A stretch of DNA of 64,000 nucleotides from Paeniglutamicibacter antarcticus (GCF_900010755.1 NZ_CZJT01000082.1:124001-188000), one strand, 5' to 3'; numbered from the stretch's first letter, positions 34,330 to 43,526 are shown. Notes: a model not told the origin generated them from the letters alone. Numbers and translations: made by a program.

Positions 34330-35757
34330 ATGACAAAGAAGTCACACAACGGAAGTTCCGCGCATGGTTCAGAGGCTGAACCGGTGGATCTGGGCTATGA
34401 GAACCTTGTATCTCTCGGCTTGGATCTCAAGGAATTACTTGCTGAGGCGTTGCAAACCGAGGGGCTGGATGGACTTCGGGCAATTACCTCGGCCCTGCAT
34501 AATATGGCGAATCCGACCGGCGCCTATAACAACGTCGAAGCCATTGGGGTACTGGAAGAACTCAAATCCAGTAGCTGCGCGATGCAAGCCCAAGTCACAC
34601 ACTCCTTCAATGAATCGCTGATTCAGGGGCGTGCCTCTCGAGGGCAGAAGACCTTGGATCCAGAATTCGGGGTCGGCCCAGAAATCGCCTTTGCCCGGCA
34701 CCGGGGACCCAAAACGGGAATCCAGTACCTAAATTTTTGCCGCATCCTGACCGAAGATCTTCCCTACACCTTTCAAGCTCTACGGCTGGGGATGATTATC
34801 GAAGACGAAGCAGGAATCGTCGTCAAGGAAACCAAGGACCTGACCCGCGAGCAGCGCATGGAGATCGATTTCAGGTTGTTCACCGAGGCCTGCAACATCT
34901 TTGGGCGAGGTGGAAAGAAACTTGCCGCACTGATCCGTACCTGGGCGCTTGCCTACGGCTCACAAAAAGAAGTCGACCTTGAAGAGAAAGCCTCCAAAGA
35001 ACGGTATGTCAGCCTCTTTCCCATCGACAGGCACCGCGTGAAGATCACCGGAATCATGCCTACCGAAATGGGAGTGGCCATTGCCCAGGTGCTCGAAGGA
35101 ATGGTTTCGCAAGCCAAGACCGCCGGTGACAAGCGTTCCCGCCAGCACTTGGCCATCGATTCCCTGTTCGAAATGCTCACGGGGCTGAAGGACAGCGGAT
35201 CAATTCCCATCCAGTTGGGGCTGATCATGACCGACCGAACCTTGTTCCAAGGTCACGCCGAGCCGGCGCAGCTGGAAGGCTACGGAGTCATCTCCGCAGA
35301 AAAGGCCCGCATGTTAATGCGGGGAGGCAACGAACACCCCAGCGAGCTGGATGTGTGGTTGCGCCGCCTTTATACGGCACCCGGAACCGGGGATCTGATT
35401 GCCATGGATTCCAAACAGCGGCTCTTCACCGGGAACCTCAAATACTTCATTAAGGTCAGGGACCAATTCTGCCGCTCACCATTCTGTGACAGCCCCATTA
35501 GGCATCTAGATCACGTGGTGCAAGCAGCCAGGGGAGGACCCACCTCGGTTGAAAATGCCGACGGTACGTGCGTCTTCTGCAACATGAGCAAGGAAGCCCC
35601 CGGATGGAAAGAAGAAACCATCCCCGGGCCCCGGCACACCAAACGAATCACAACTTTCAGCGGCCACGTCTATGAATCCATGGCTCCGCCACTGCCCGGA
35701 ACCAGTATCTATAACGTGGAACCAGTGATTCCGGGCCACCCCAAAAAGGCCGCCTAA
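34330..35757 (+). CDS. HNH endonuclease-domain protein of the DUF222 (13E12 repeat) family
   Basis: A 475-residue protein. A long helical DUF222 region (about 25-330) precedes a C-terminal HNH module with CRSPFCDSPIRHLDHVVQAA, then GGPTSVENADGTCVFCNMSK; the two Cys pairs should bind zinc and the HLDH motif the catalytic metal. The family is expanded in actinobacteria and often associated with mobile DNA; its biological role is not settled. Codon use is less GC-biased than the neighbours and the promoter is AT-rich, so it may have been acquired by transfer. It stands alone between the PucR cluster and the monooxygenase-like gene. Confidence 0.88.
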   Translation: MTKKSHNGSSAHGSEAEPVDLGYENLVSLGLDLKELLAEALQTEGLDGLRAITSALHNMANPTGAYNNVEAIGVLEELKSSSCAMQAQVTHSFNESLIQGRASRGQKTLDPEFGVGPEIAFARHRGPKTGIQYLNFCRILTEDLPYTFQALRLGMIIEDEAGIVVKETKDLTREQRMEIDFRLFTEACNIFGRGGKKLAALIRTWALAYGSQKEVDLEEKASKERYVSLFPIDRHRVKITGIMPTEMGVAIAQVLEGMVSQAKTAGDKRSRQHLAIDSLFEMLTGLKDSGSIPIQLGLIMTDRTLFQGHAEPAQLEGYGVISAEKARMLMRGGNEHPSELDVWLRRLYTAPGTGDLIAMDSKQRLFTGNLKYFIKVRDQFCRSPFCDSPIRHLDHVVQAARGGPTSVENADGTCVFCNMSKEAPGWKEETIPGPRHTKRITTFSGHVYESMAPPLPGTSIYNVEPVIPGHPKKAA

Positions 35758-35833
35758 CGTTCAGGACACTTGCCATAGGGCCCTGTGACTGAATCCACCA
35801 TGTAACGGGTTGGTTCACAGGCCTGCGTGCCGT

Positions 35834-35839
35834 TAGATT
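35834..35839 (+). promoter_or_regulatory. -10 element of a leaderless message
   Basis: TAGATT lies six bases before ATG 35846; this decides that start over the ATG at 35840, which directly abuts the hexamer. Confidence 0.5.
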
Positions 35840-35845
35840 ATGGGG

Positions 35846-36415
35846 ATGCCACAAGCTGCCCCCATTACGGTTTCCATCACCCGAACTGTACTTCCAGAAC
35901 ACCATCGTCGTTTCAATGCCTGGGTACAAGCCGGCCAAGAGCTGGCCCGTGAGTGGAGCGGCTACCTGGGATCCGGGTGGATCCGCACGGCACCGGACTC
36001 CAATGAATGGCATGTGCTTTACCGGTTTGCAGACGCGAAGTCCCTGCGCGCTTGGGATGAATCCGAAGAACGCCGCTGGTGGATGGAGAGTGCCGCGGAA
36101 CTGGTGGAAACCACACGGGTCGAACACCGCACCGGGATTGAAGGCTGGTTTGAGCCGCACGGTGAGCAAACGCTTACGATTCCCGAAACTGTAGTGCCGG
36201 CGCGCTGGAAACAAGCAGTCAGCATCTTCCTGCCCTTCTTCCCCTTGAGCCTGCTCTCCAATCTCCTGCTGATGCCGTTGCTGAAGGACTGGCCGCTGGT
36301 CTTTGCGGTGCTACTGAACATTTGCATCCTCACACCACTGATGACTTACATTTTCCTGCCGGCCACCACACGGCTGTTGCGGCCGTGGCTACAGAAACCG
36401 CGACGCCGGAAATAG
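35846..36415 (+). CDS. Antibiotic-biosynthesis-monooxygenase-like protein with membrane tail
   Basis: About 189 residues. The first 100 form a ferredoxin-like dimeric alpha/beta-barrel domain of the ABM/YgiN type, with ITVSITRTVLPEHHRRFNAW and later WHVLYRFADAKSLRAWDESE. The C-terminal part (about 120-180) has two hydrophobic helices, SIFLPFFPLSLLSNLLLMPL and VFAVLLNICILTPLMTYIFL, and a basic tail. Proteins of this build are widespread but of unknown function; a quinone or small aromatic ligand near the membrane is conceivable. It is followed by the terminator shared with ddh. Confidence 0.75.
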   Translation: MPQAAPITVSITRTVLPEHHRRFNAWVQAGQELAREWSGYLGSGWIRTAPDSNEWHVLYRFADAKSLRAWDESEERRWWMESAAELVETTRVEHRTGIEGWFEPHGEQTLTIPETVVPARWKQAVSIFLPFFPLSLLSNLLLMPLLKDWPLVFAVLLNICILTPLMTYIFLPATTRLLRPWLQKPRRRK

Positions 36416-36432
36416 TGCCCCCAGCACAAAAA

Positions 36433-36472
36433 ATCGCGAGTGCCGTTCCGCCCAGGGGACGGCACCCGCGAT
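36433..36472 (-). terminator. Intrinsic terminator of ddh
   Basis: Inner arms GTGCCGTTCC and GGGACGGCAC and outer arms ATCGCG and CGCGAT form a long stem. On the minus strand it is followed by TTTTTT (36427-36433), a classic intrinsic terminator 17 bp after the ddh stop. It may also stop the convergent gene. Confidence 0.85.
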
Positions 36473-36489
36473 CACTTTGGGCTCTGGTT

Positions 36490-37473
36490 CTACAGCAGTT
36501 CGGCGCGCAGCTGCTCCGGGGACTTCGGTGAGAGCAAGCCCGGGGCTACATCGAACACGGTTTTGGCGCCGACCTGGCCGGCGGCGTTCATGCGGTGCAC
36601 AGCGCGGGCATAGGCAACCAGCACGCTGGAGGTGAACTCCGGGTTGGACTGCAAGGAGAGCGAATACTCGATGACCTGTGCATGCTCATCGGTGGTGTTA
36701 CCGCTGCGGAAGACGAAGCCGCCGTGGGGCATCGCGGTGTGCTCGGAAGCCAGGGTGCCCGCGTCGATGAAGTTCACAGTGGTGTCGTACTGGTCGAAGT
36801 AGTGCTCCATCGTCACGATGGTTTCGCGCACCTCCTCGGCATCCGCGCCGTCGGCAAGCACCACGAAGCATTCACGCACGTGCTTTTCGCGGGTGGACAG
36901 CACCGGGCGTTCCCCGGCGCGCACCTGGGCGATGGCCGTGGGGTTCGGGGTCGTGTACTGCACGCCGCCGGCAACACCCGGCACGCGGCGGATGGCGTCC
37001 GAGTGGCCCTGGCTCAGGCCGCGGCCCCAGAAAGTGTAGGTTTCCCCGTCCGGAAGCAGTGCCTCGCCGTAGACGCGGTTGATGGAGAACATTCCCGGAT
37101 CCCAGCCTGCGGAGATCAACGCGGTCTTGCCGGCGGCCGTGGCAGGGGCGTCGACTGCTGCGTAGTACTCGGGAATCTTGTCGTGGGTGTCGAAGCTGTC
37201 CACCGTATTGAACGATGCGGCAAGTGCCGGGCCCTGCTCCGGGAGGTCGGACTTGGATCCGCCGCAGAGGATCAGCACGTCGATGTCGTGCGCATGCTGG
37301 GCCAGGTCATCCATGTGGAAAACGGGGGCGGTGTCCGTCAGGACAACCTCGGAGGGGTCTCGGCGGGTGTAGACGCCGACGAGTTCCATGTCCGGGTTCT
37401 TGGCGATTGCTGCCTGCACGCCGCGGCCAAGGTTTCCATAGCCGGCGATGCCGATGCGGATTGATGCTCCCAC
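36490..37473 (-). CDS. ddh: meso-Diaminopimelate D-dehydrogenase
   Basis: About 327 residues. The N-terminal NADPH-binding domain has IRIGIAGYGNLGRGVQAAIA; then come LILCGGSKSDLPEQGP, TVDSFDTHDKIPEYY and SAGWDPGMFSINRVYGEALL, the substrate-binding segments characteristic of Ddh, and WGRGLSQGHSDAIRRV. It makes meso-diaminopimelate in one step from tetrahydrodipicolinate, bypassing the succinylase or acetylase route, for lysine and possibly cell wall. I use GTG 37471-37473 because AGGA lies five bases ahead and the family N-terminus starts there; ATG 37485 is an alternative. Monocistronic with a strong terminator. Confidence 0.92.
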   Translation of the reverse strand: MGASIRIGIAGYGNLGRGVQAAIAKNPDMELVGVYTRRDPSEVVLTDTAPVFHMDDLAQHAHDIDVLILCGGSKSDLPEQGPALAASFNTVDSFDTHDKIPEYYAAVDAPATAAGKTALISAGWDPGMFSINRVYGEALLPDGETYTFWGRGLSQGHSDAIRRVPGVAGGVQYTTPNPTAIAQVRAGERPVLSTREKHVRECFVVLADGADAEEVRETIVTMEHYFDQYDTTVNFIDAGTLASEHTAMPHGGFVFRSGNTTDEHAQVIEYSLSLQSNPEFTSSVLVAYARAVHRMNAAGQVGAKTVFDVAPGLLSPKSPEQLRAELL

Positions 37474-37570
37474 GAACTTCCTCATTTCTTATGATTGAAT
37501 ACCCTCTTCACGGTAGTGCCTCGGGCACCGCATCACCTACACGGAACGGGCATATTGGGTCCGGGTTGCC

Positions 37571-37576
37571 TAGTAT
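37571..37576 (+). promoter_or_regulatory. -10 element of the CydDC-like operon
   Basis: TAGTAT is followed by seven bases and GTG 37584, predicting a leaderless message and favouring this GTG over the in-frame ATG that overlaps the hexamer. Confidence 0.5.
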
Positions 37577-37583
37577 GGATCGG

Positions 37584-39293
37584 GTGTCTGAGAAAAAGAA
37601 TCCCGCGGCCCGAGCGTTGCCGGTCATTGTCTTGTTGGCGGTGCTCGGCACCGCTGCTCTGGCGGAGCTGGCGCTGTTGCTGGGTAGTGCCCTCGACGGG
37701 TACCTGGCGGGGGAACGCGGCCAAGGAATCCCCTGGAATCTCTCGGTGGTGAGCGCGCTGTTGGTTGCCGGTGCCACAGCCACGGTGACCCCGCGGCTCG
37801 TCGCCAGGGCCACCGCAGCGCAGGAGGCAGGGGACCGCCAAACAGTGCTGCTTAAATACTTTGCCCTGGGTCAGGGATACACAGGCGCCAAGGCCGGAGG
37901 CGAACTGATTTCGCTGGCCACCGATGCTGTGGAAAAGCGCGCGCGCTTCCGGGCAGGATTCAGCGCCCCGGCCATCGCCGCGGTATTGGCACCGATCCTG
38001 GTGGTGCTGATGATGGGGGTGTTCATCGATGTGGTGTCGGCGCTCCTGCTGGCCATCGCACTACCGCTCATCCCGGTTTTGGTGACCGGATTCCAAAAGC
38101 TTTTCAGCTCCTCGAGTGCCAATTACCGCAGGAGCCAGGGCATGCTTGCCGCATCCTTCATGGACACGCTCAACGGACTGGGCATGCTGCGGCTGAACAA
38201 TGCCGAGGGTGCCGCCGGACGACGGCTTGCCGCGGCCTCGGAGCGGGTGCGCCAACAGGTCATGAAACTGCTGGCCGGGAACCAGCTTGTACTGCTGGTC
38301 ATCGATGCAACATTTGCGCTGGGTCTGATCACCGGATCCGTGGTGCTGGCTAGCTGGCGGTTGGAGGGCGGGTACATCAGCGTCGGCCAGGCGATGTCCA
38401 TGGTGCTGCTCAGCACACTGATGCTCCAGCCTGTCGCATTTGTTGGCGGCTTCTTCTACATCGGCATGACCGGACGTGCAGCGGAAAAGGAAATCACCGG
38501 CTTGCTGGAAACCGCGGTGGATACAGAAACAGCGGACACCGAACGTGGCACGATTCCGGGGATCGGCGGGGGACTGAGCGTTCAAAACCTCAGCGCCGGA
38601 TACGGTTCACACACGGTGCTGCACGGGCTTGACCTTGAATTCCCGGAAGGATCGCACACTGCGGTCATCGGTGCTTCCGGGTCCGGGAAAAGCACCCTGG
38701 TCAAGGTGCTCCAAGGACAACTGAAACATACTTCGGGAACCATCCAGGATACTGCCGGAAATGTAGTGGGCCCGGAGGTGCTGCGTACGGCAAGCGCAGT
38801 GCTTGACCAAGGGGTGGGTCTCTTAGGTGGAAGCGTCGCCGATAACCTGCGGGTGGGGGCAGCGACTGCCGGCGACGAGCGGCTCCGTGAGGTCCTCGGC
38901 AGGGTGGGGCTCGACGGGCTCGAGCTTGAAAGTGCGGTGGGGGAGCACGGTCATGGGCTCTCAGGCGGGCAATCCCAACGCTTGGGCCTGGCACGTGCAC
39001 TGTTGGCCGGGCGCCAGCTGCTGCTGATCGATGAACCAACCTCCGATCTTGACCCGGTCACCGAAGCCAAAGTGCTTGAAACCCTGGCCTTTGCCCGCGA
39101 GGGGAAAACAACAATCACCATTACACACAGGCTTGGATTGCTGGCCGGATGCGACAGGGTTGCCGTGCTTGAACACGGACGGGTGATCGAGGCAGGTCCG
39201 CTGGATGAAGTGATCGCATCCGGAGGGTACCTGGCCGCGGCACTGGAGGCCTCGCGGGTGGGAACCGATTCGATGCAGGGGGAGAGCGCATGA
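37584..39293 (+). CDS. ABC transporter ATP-binding/permease protein (CydD-like)
   Basis: A 569-residue half-transporter. A six-helix exporter membrane domain (about 10-320) is followed by an ATPase with Walker A GASGSGKST, signature LSGGQSQRLGLARAL and Walker B LLLIDEPTSDLDP. The pair arrangement and sequence style resemble CydDC, which exports cysteine/glutathione-type thiols and is needed for cytochrome bd assembly. cydAB is not nearby, so another heterodimeric exporter, such as one for siderophores or peptides, is possible. Its stop overlaps the next gene by four bases (ATGA). Confidence 0.82.
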   Translation: MSEKKNPAARALPVIVLLAVLGTAALAELALLLGSALDGYLAGERGQGIPWNLSVVSALLVAGATATVTPRLVARATAAQEAGDRQTVLLKYFALGQGYTGAKAGGELISLATDAVEKRARFRAGFSAPAIAAVLAPILVVLMMGVFIDVVSALLLAIALPLIPVLVTGFQKLFSSSSANYRRSQGMLAASFMDTLNGLGMLRLNNAEGAAGRRLAAASERVRQQVMKLLAGNQLVLLVIDATFALGLITGSVVLASWRLEGGYISVGQAMSMVLLSTLMLQPVAFVGGFFYIGMTGRAAEKEITGLLETAVDTETADTERGTIPGIGGGLSVQNLSAGYGSHTVLHGLDLEFPEGSHTAVIGASGSGKSTLVKVLQGQLKHTSGTIQDTAGNVVGPEVLRTASAVLDQGVGLLGGSVADNLRVGAATAGDERLREVLGRVGLDGLELESAVGEHGHGLSGGQSQRLGLARALLAGRQLLLIDEPTSDLDPVTEAKVLETLAFAREGKTTITITHRLGLLAGCDRVAVLEHGRVIEAGPLDEVIASGGYLAAALEASRVGTDSMQGESA

Positions 39294-41062
39294 AACGCCG
39301 GATACTGATCATTTGGTTGCTGCGCACCTGTGCCAGTGTGTTGAGCCCCTTGGCACTTGCCAGTGTGCTGGGCATTGCCAACAAGCTCAGCAACCTCGCC
39401 CTGTACGTGGTTGCTGGTCTTGCGCTGGGCCAAGGCGCCGAGGCAATCCTGGCCGGAGGGCAACCCCCGGCACTGTGGCCACTGGTCCTGTGGCTTGTGT
39501 CGCTTTCCTTGCTCAAGGGAGCACTGCGTTACGGCGAACAGTTCTTTGGACACAAGGTTGCGTTCAAGGCGCTGGCGTTGCTGCGCAACAAACTTTATGC
39601 AGCCCTGGCACCACAGGCGCCCTTCAACGCCCGCACCCGGGCCAGCGGGGACCTGCTCGGCCGCCTCACCCGGGACATCGACAGGGTTGAGGTGTTCTTT
39701 GCCCATACAATCCCGCCGCTGGTTGCAGCAGTGGTTGTACCACTGGTGGTGGTGGCGTCCGTTGGCCTCTTGGCCGATGCTGCGCTCGCCGGGATCCTTG
39801 CCGTGGGGCTGGTGCTCACCGGGGTGGTTGTGCCGCTGGTGGGGCTTCGCGGTACGCGGATTGCGGCCCGGGAAGCGACGTCTGCCAGGGCGGCAATCAC
39901 CCAGCATGTCAGTGAATCGGTGCGTGCCACGGGAACGATTGTTGCCTTTGGCCATGAAAGGGCGCGGGCAGCGGAACTTGCCGGACACGAGGCAGCCCTG
40001 GGGGCAGCGTTGGCCCGGGGTGCCGCGGCTGCTTCCTGGCGGGCCGGGCTGAAAGCGGTGTTGCCGTGGGGCTTCACCGTGTGGCTGATGCTGGCAGGGC
40101 TGGACCAGCTGGCTGCGGGTTCGTTGAGCCTGACGGCCTTGCTGTGCGTGTTGCTGGTCAGCGTTCCAGCCTTTGGCCCGGTGGCAGATGTCGACGGGTT
40201 TGTTTCCGGGCTACAGGATTCCTTTGCCTCAGCCGAGCGGTTGTACCTGATGGTTCATGCGGCACCTATGGTTGAGGATTCACTCTCGCCGGTGGACCTG
40301 GAAGCGGGACCGCTGGGTCTTGAAGTTCGGGGTGCGGGGCTCGTCGTGGATTCGGAGAGCGGGCCGGTTGCGCTTTTGGAGGGAATAGACCTGTTTGTCC
40401 CGGCGGGTGGTTCCGTGGCGGTGGTGGGTGGATCCGGTTCCGGCAAGTCGACGCTTGCCGCATTGCTGGTTCGTTCCATGGACCCGGATACCGGTGCCAT
40501 CTACTTCGGGAACACCAACATCAAGGACACAGCCTTGAACGATGTCCGCGGGTCAGTGGCGATGGTGTCCCAACGCGAGCACCTGATGCGGGGGACCTTG
40601 CGCTCCAACCTGTTGATAGCAAACCCCGTAGCCACTGAGCAGCAGCTACGTGTTGCCTGCGAGCGCGCGGGGTTGGGGGAATGGTTGGCTGCGGCCCCGA
40701 AGGGTCTGGACACGCCGCTGGGTGAACGCGGTTCCCGGATCTCCGGCGGGCAGGCCCAACGCATTGCGCTGGCGCGGGCGTTTGCCAAGGATGCCCGGAT
40801 CCTCATTCTGGATGAGGCAACCAGCGCCCTTGATGTGCATACCGAAGCACTGGTGATGGACTCCGTACGCGAACTGGCGGCCGCCGGTGCCACGGTGGTG
40901 GTCATTGCGCACCGGATGCGCACCATCGGGTGGGTCGACCAGGTGGTGGTGCTGGAAGACGGGAAACGCGTTGAATCGGGGGCGCCTGCGCATTTGGCGC
41001 GACGGCCCGGCGGGCGCTTTGCCGCCTTGCTGAACAGGGAACGTGAATCGCTCGGGGCATAG
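39290..41062 (+). CDS. ABC transporter ATP-binding/permease protein (CydC-like)
   Basis: A 590-residue partner of the preceding half-transporter. The membrane domain contains GALRYGEQFFGHKVAFKALA and SGDLLGRLTRDIDRVEVFFA, segments highly typical of CydC. The ATPase has Walker A GGSGSGKST, signature ISGGQAQRIALARAF and Walker B ILILDEATSALDV. It forms a heterodimeric exporter with the upstream protein. A strong bidirectional terminator follows immediately, shared with the convergent heptad-repeat gene. Confidence 0.85.
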   Translation: MKRRILIIWLLRTCASVLSPLALASVLGIANKLSNLALYVVAGLALGQGAEAILAGGQPPALWPLVLWLVSLSLLKGALRYGEQFFGHKVAFKALALLRNKLYAALAPQAPFNARTRASGDLLGRLTRDIDRVEVFFAHTIPPLVAAVVVPLVVVASVGLLADAALAGILAVGLVLTGVVVPLVGLRGTRIAAREATSARAAITQHVSESVRATGTIVAFGHERARAAELAGHEAALGAALARGAAAASWRAGLKAVLPWGFTVWLMLAGLDQLAAGSLSLTALLCVLLVSVPAFGPVADVDGFVSGLQDSFASAERLYLMVHAAPMVEDSLSPVDLEAGPLGLEVRGAGLVVDSESGPVALLEGIDLFVPAGGSVAVVGGSGSGKSTLAALLVRSMDPDTGAIYFGNTNIKDTALNDVRGSVAMVSQREHLMRGTLRSNLLIANPVATEQQLRVACERAGLGEWLAAAPKGLDTPLGERGSRISGGQAQRIALARAFAKDARILILDEATSALDVHTEALVMDSVRELAAAGATVVVIAHRMRTIGWVDQVVVLEDGKRVESGAPAHLARRPGGRFAALLNRERESLGA

Positions 41063-41098
41063 CCGTGGCCCGCACCGGGATGCCGGTACGAGCCACGG
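41063..41098. terminator. Bidirectional terminator between the CydC-like and heptad-repeat genes
   Basis: Sixteen-base arms CCGTGGCCCGCACCGG and CCGGTACGAGCCACGG pair with two non-Watson-Crick positions around the tetraloop GATG. Confidence 0.8.
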
Positions 41099-41117
41099 GC
41101 CGCTGGGGTAGTGAAAC

Positions 41118-43526
41118 CTAGCCGCGCAGGTGGCGGCGGTTGCGGATCATCAACGCTGCTGGAATCAACAGCAATCCCAATGGAATCAGCAGCAGCGCCG
41201 CGGAAGGGCCGGTGCTGATCTTTGCCGCGGAAACCGCCTGCGTGTTTGCCTCAAGCCTTGAGGTGCCGGCGGCCAGTTCTGTTGAACCGTTCGAGAGCGT
41301 TGCCAGGCCATCGGCCAACTGGGTGTTGCCTTCGGCCAGGGCACCTGCGCCCGCATCGAGCTTGCCGGCCCCGGCGGAGAGGTCGGCGGCACCTTGTTCG
41401 AGGGTCGCCAGGCCCACCCCGAGCTTTTCACTGCCGGCGGCCAGCTTGGAAGCACCTGCATTCAGATCGCCGGCGCCCTGGTTGAGTTTGGCATTTCCCG
41501 TGGCGAGGCTGGAAGCACCCGCCTGGAGTTTTGCGGCACCGGCGGCAGCCGACTCCGCACCCTCGGCAAGTGCCGGGGTCTTGGATGCAAGCTCCCCGGT
41601 TCCGGCCTTCAACGTTCCTGTTCCTGCACTCAGGTCCTTGGTTCCTGCTGCAAGTTTGCTGCCGCCTTTGGCCAGTGCTCCTGCCCCGTCGTTGAGGTCC
41701 TTGGCCCCGGCCGCGAGCGTGGAGGTGCCCTCTGCGAGTGCCGTGCCGCCGTCGGCGAGTTTGGTTCCGCCATCGTTGAGCTTTGCTGAACCTTCAACGA
41801 GGCTTCCGGTTCCGGCTGCGAGTTTGCCGGCCCCGGCCAAGAGATCTGTGGAACCCGTGGCAAGGGCGCCGGTTCCATCTGCCAGCGCCCCGGATCCGGC
41901 GCCGAGTGCACTCAGCCCGGTGAGCAGGCCCTTCCGTGAATCATTGAAACCTGTGTCGAGTTGGCCAAGGCCGTCGTCCAGTGACTTTGCCCCGGCGTCG
42001 AGGGCCGCGGCACCGGTCTTGAGTTCGCCGATGCCCTCTTTCAGCGCGCTGCCACTGGCGCTGAGCAGGCCAAGGCCGCCGTCAAGTTTCAGCGAGCCTT
42101 CCTTCAGCGCTTTGGCGCCCGCGTTCAGCGCAGCTGTCTGTGCCGGAAGTTCCTTGGTTTTGACGGTGATCTCGCCCAAGCCTTCGGCGAGGGCGGCACT
42201 GCCCGAGGAGAGCTTTTGGGCCCCGCCCAACAGCGTGCCGGTGCCTGCCTCAAGGTCCTTGAGTCCGCCGTTGACGGTGGCCGCGCCGGTTGCCAGTTTC
42301 TGAAGCTTGGCGAGGATGGCGCCGGAAGGGACTTCCGGATTTGCTTCGATGAATGCTGCAAGGTCTGAAAGGCCACCGCTGAGGGTTGCCGCGCCGGTCT
42401 GGAGTTTGCCGGTGGCGCCGTTGGCTGCCTTTGCCCCTGCGAGCACCTTGTCTGCTCCGTCGGCGAGGTCTGCCGAACCCCGGTGTGCAGCCGTGATTCC
42501 ACCGCTCAGCACCGGGGCTGCCGCGGCGAGTGCCTGGGTGCCTTCGTGCAATTGGCCGTTGCCTGCGACGAGATCGGCGGATCCCGTCTTCAGTGCTTCG
42601 ACTCCCTTGAACAATTCGGGGGTCTTGGCGGCGAGCTCGTCGAGTCCGGCCGCGAGCGCTCCGCTGCCCTTGGCGAGGTCTGCTGACCCGGCGGCCGCGG
42701 AGGAGGTGCCAGCTGCCAGCTGCTTGGCTCCGTCGGTGGCTGCTTGGGTGCCGGCCGCGAGGGCTTGGGCGCCTTCGTTGGCCGCTGCCGCCCCGTCGGC
42801 GAGCTGCCGGGCTCCGCCGTTGAGGGCCTGTGCGCCGTCATCCACCTGACTGGTTCCCGCATTGAGGGTGCCAAGACCTGCGGAGAGTTCTTGGGCGCCC
42901 GACTTGAGTGACTGGGCGCCGGTGTCCAGTGTCGAGGCTCCGGTCGAAAGGCTCTGGGTTCCTCCATGTAGTTTGGTGGCACCCGCTCCGAGGGCCGAGG
43001 CACCCTGGTGCGCTGCTGCTGCACCGGCCTCAAGCTTTCGGGCACCGGTGTTCAATTTGTTTGCCGCCGAGTCGACCTTGGCGGTCCCGTCAACAAGTTT
43101 GCCAACCCCGGTGGAAAGCTCGGTGGCTCCCGTACTGAGTTTTGCGGAGCCGGTGGCTGCACTCCGGGCCCCTTCGGCAAGTTTGCCGGTGCCCTCGTGG
43201 AGCGTTCCTGCGCCTTGGGAGAGTTCGGTGGCGCCGCCGTTGGCGCTGTGGGCGCCGTCGGCGAGTTTCTCCGCCCCGGCGGAAAGTTCGCCGGTTCCCG
43301 AGGCGAGCGCCGTTGCTCCCTGGGCGGCGTCTGAGGAGCCGTCTGCCAACTGTGCAACGCCGTCGTTGGCCTTGCCCATTCCTTCGTTCAGGGCCGAAGC
43401 GCCGGTGGCGACTTGCGAGGAAAACATTGCGTAGAACGCCACGAAGGCTATCAGGAACAAGCCAAGCAGGGCGGTGATGATGGCGTGCATGAGGGTATGC
43501 CGTTTGGCTGCAACATGTGCATTCAA
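41118..43526 (-). CDS. Giant Leu/Gly heptad-repeat membrane protein (YhgE/Pip-type repeats)
   Basis: An 802-residue protein. A basic N-terminus and one membrane helix (LMHAIITALLGLFLIAFVAF) are followed by about 740 residues built from roughly one hundred seven-residue units of the form x-x-x-Leu-x-x-Gly (for example GTGKLAEGARSAATG). One short interruption near residue 390 contains EANPEVPSGAILAKL. It ends with a second helix, SAALLLIPLGLLLIPAALMI, and a basic tail. Both ends are predicted inside and the repeat region outside. Similar heptads occur between membrane segments of YhgE/Pip and ABC-2-type proteins, but those have several C-terminal helices, not one. Start TTG 43524-43526 with AAGGAG five bases ahead. 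Function unknown. Confidence 0.82.
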   Translation of the reverse strand: MNAHVAAKRHTLMHAIITALLGLFLIAFVAFYAMFSSQVATGASALNEGMGKANDGVAQLADGSSDAAQGATALASGTGELSAGAEKLADGAHSANGGATELSQGAGTLHEGTGKLAEGARSAATGSAKLSTGATELSTGVGKLVDGTAKVDSAANKLNTGARKLEAGAAAAHQGASALGAGATKLHGGTQSLSTGASTLDTGAQSLKSGAQELSAGLGTLNAGTSQVDDGAQALNGGARQLADGAAAANEGAQALAAGTQAATDGAKQLAAGTSSAAAGSADLAKGSGALAAGLDELAAKTPELFKGVEALKTGSADLVAGNGQLHEGTQALAAAAPVLSGGITAAHRGSADLADGADKVLAGAKAANGATGKLQTGAATLSGGLSDLAAFIEANPEVPSGAILAKLQKLATGAATVNGGLKDLEAGTGTLLGGAQKLSSGSAALAEGLGEITVKTKELPAQTAALNAGAKALKEGSLKLDGGLGLLSASGSALKEGIGELKTGAAALDAGAKSLDDGLGQLDTGFNDSRKGLLTGLSALGAGSGALADGTGALATGSTDLLAGAGKLAAGTGSLVEGSAKLNDGGTKLADGGTALAEGTSTLAAGAKDLNDGAGALAKGGSKLAAGTKDLSAGTGTLKAGTGELASKTPALAEGAESAAAGAAKLQAGASSLATGNAKLNQGAGDLNAGASKLAAGSEKLGVGLATLEQGAADLSAGAGKLDAGAGALAEGNTQLADGLATLSNGSTELAAGTSRLEANTQAVSAAKISTGPSAALLLIPLGLLLIPAALMIRNRRHLRG

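Noticed and set aside
41140-42303. Long open frame (387 codons) on the plus strand opposite the heptad-repeat gene
   Set aside because: It mirrors the repeat codons of the minus-strand gene, has Ala/Pro/Ser-rich low-complexity content and no ribosome site or domain. The minus frame has a proper start, membrane helices and regular heptads.
41118-43526. The heptad-repeat coding DNA as a tandem-repeat or CRISPR-like array
   Set aside because: The periodicity is at protein level (seven residues, 21 bp) with degenerate DNA units and no identical repeats or spacers; it is coding sequence.
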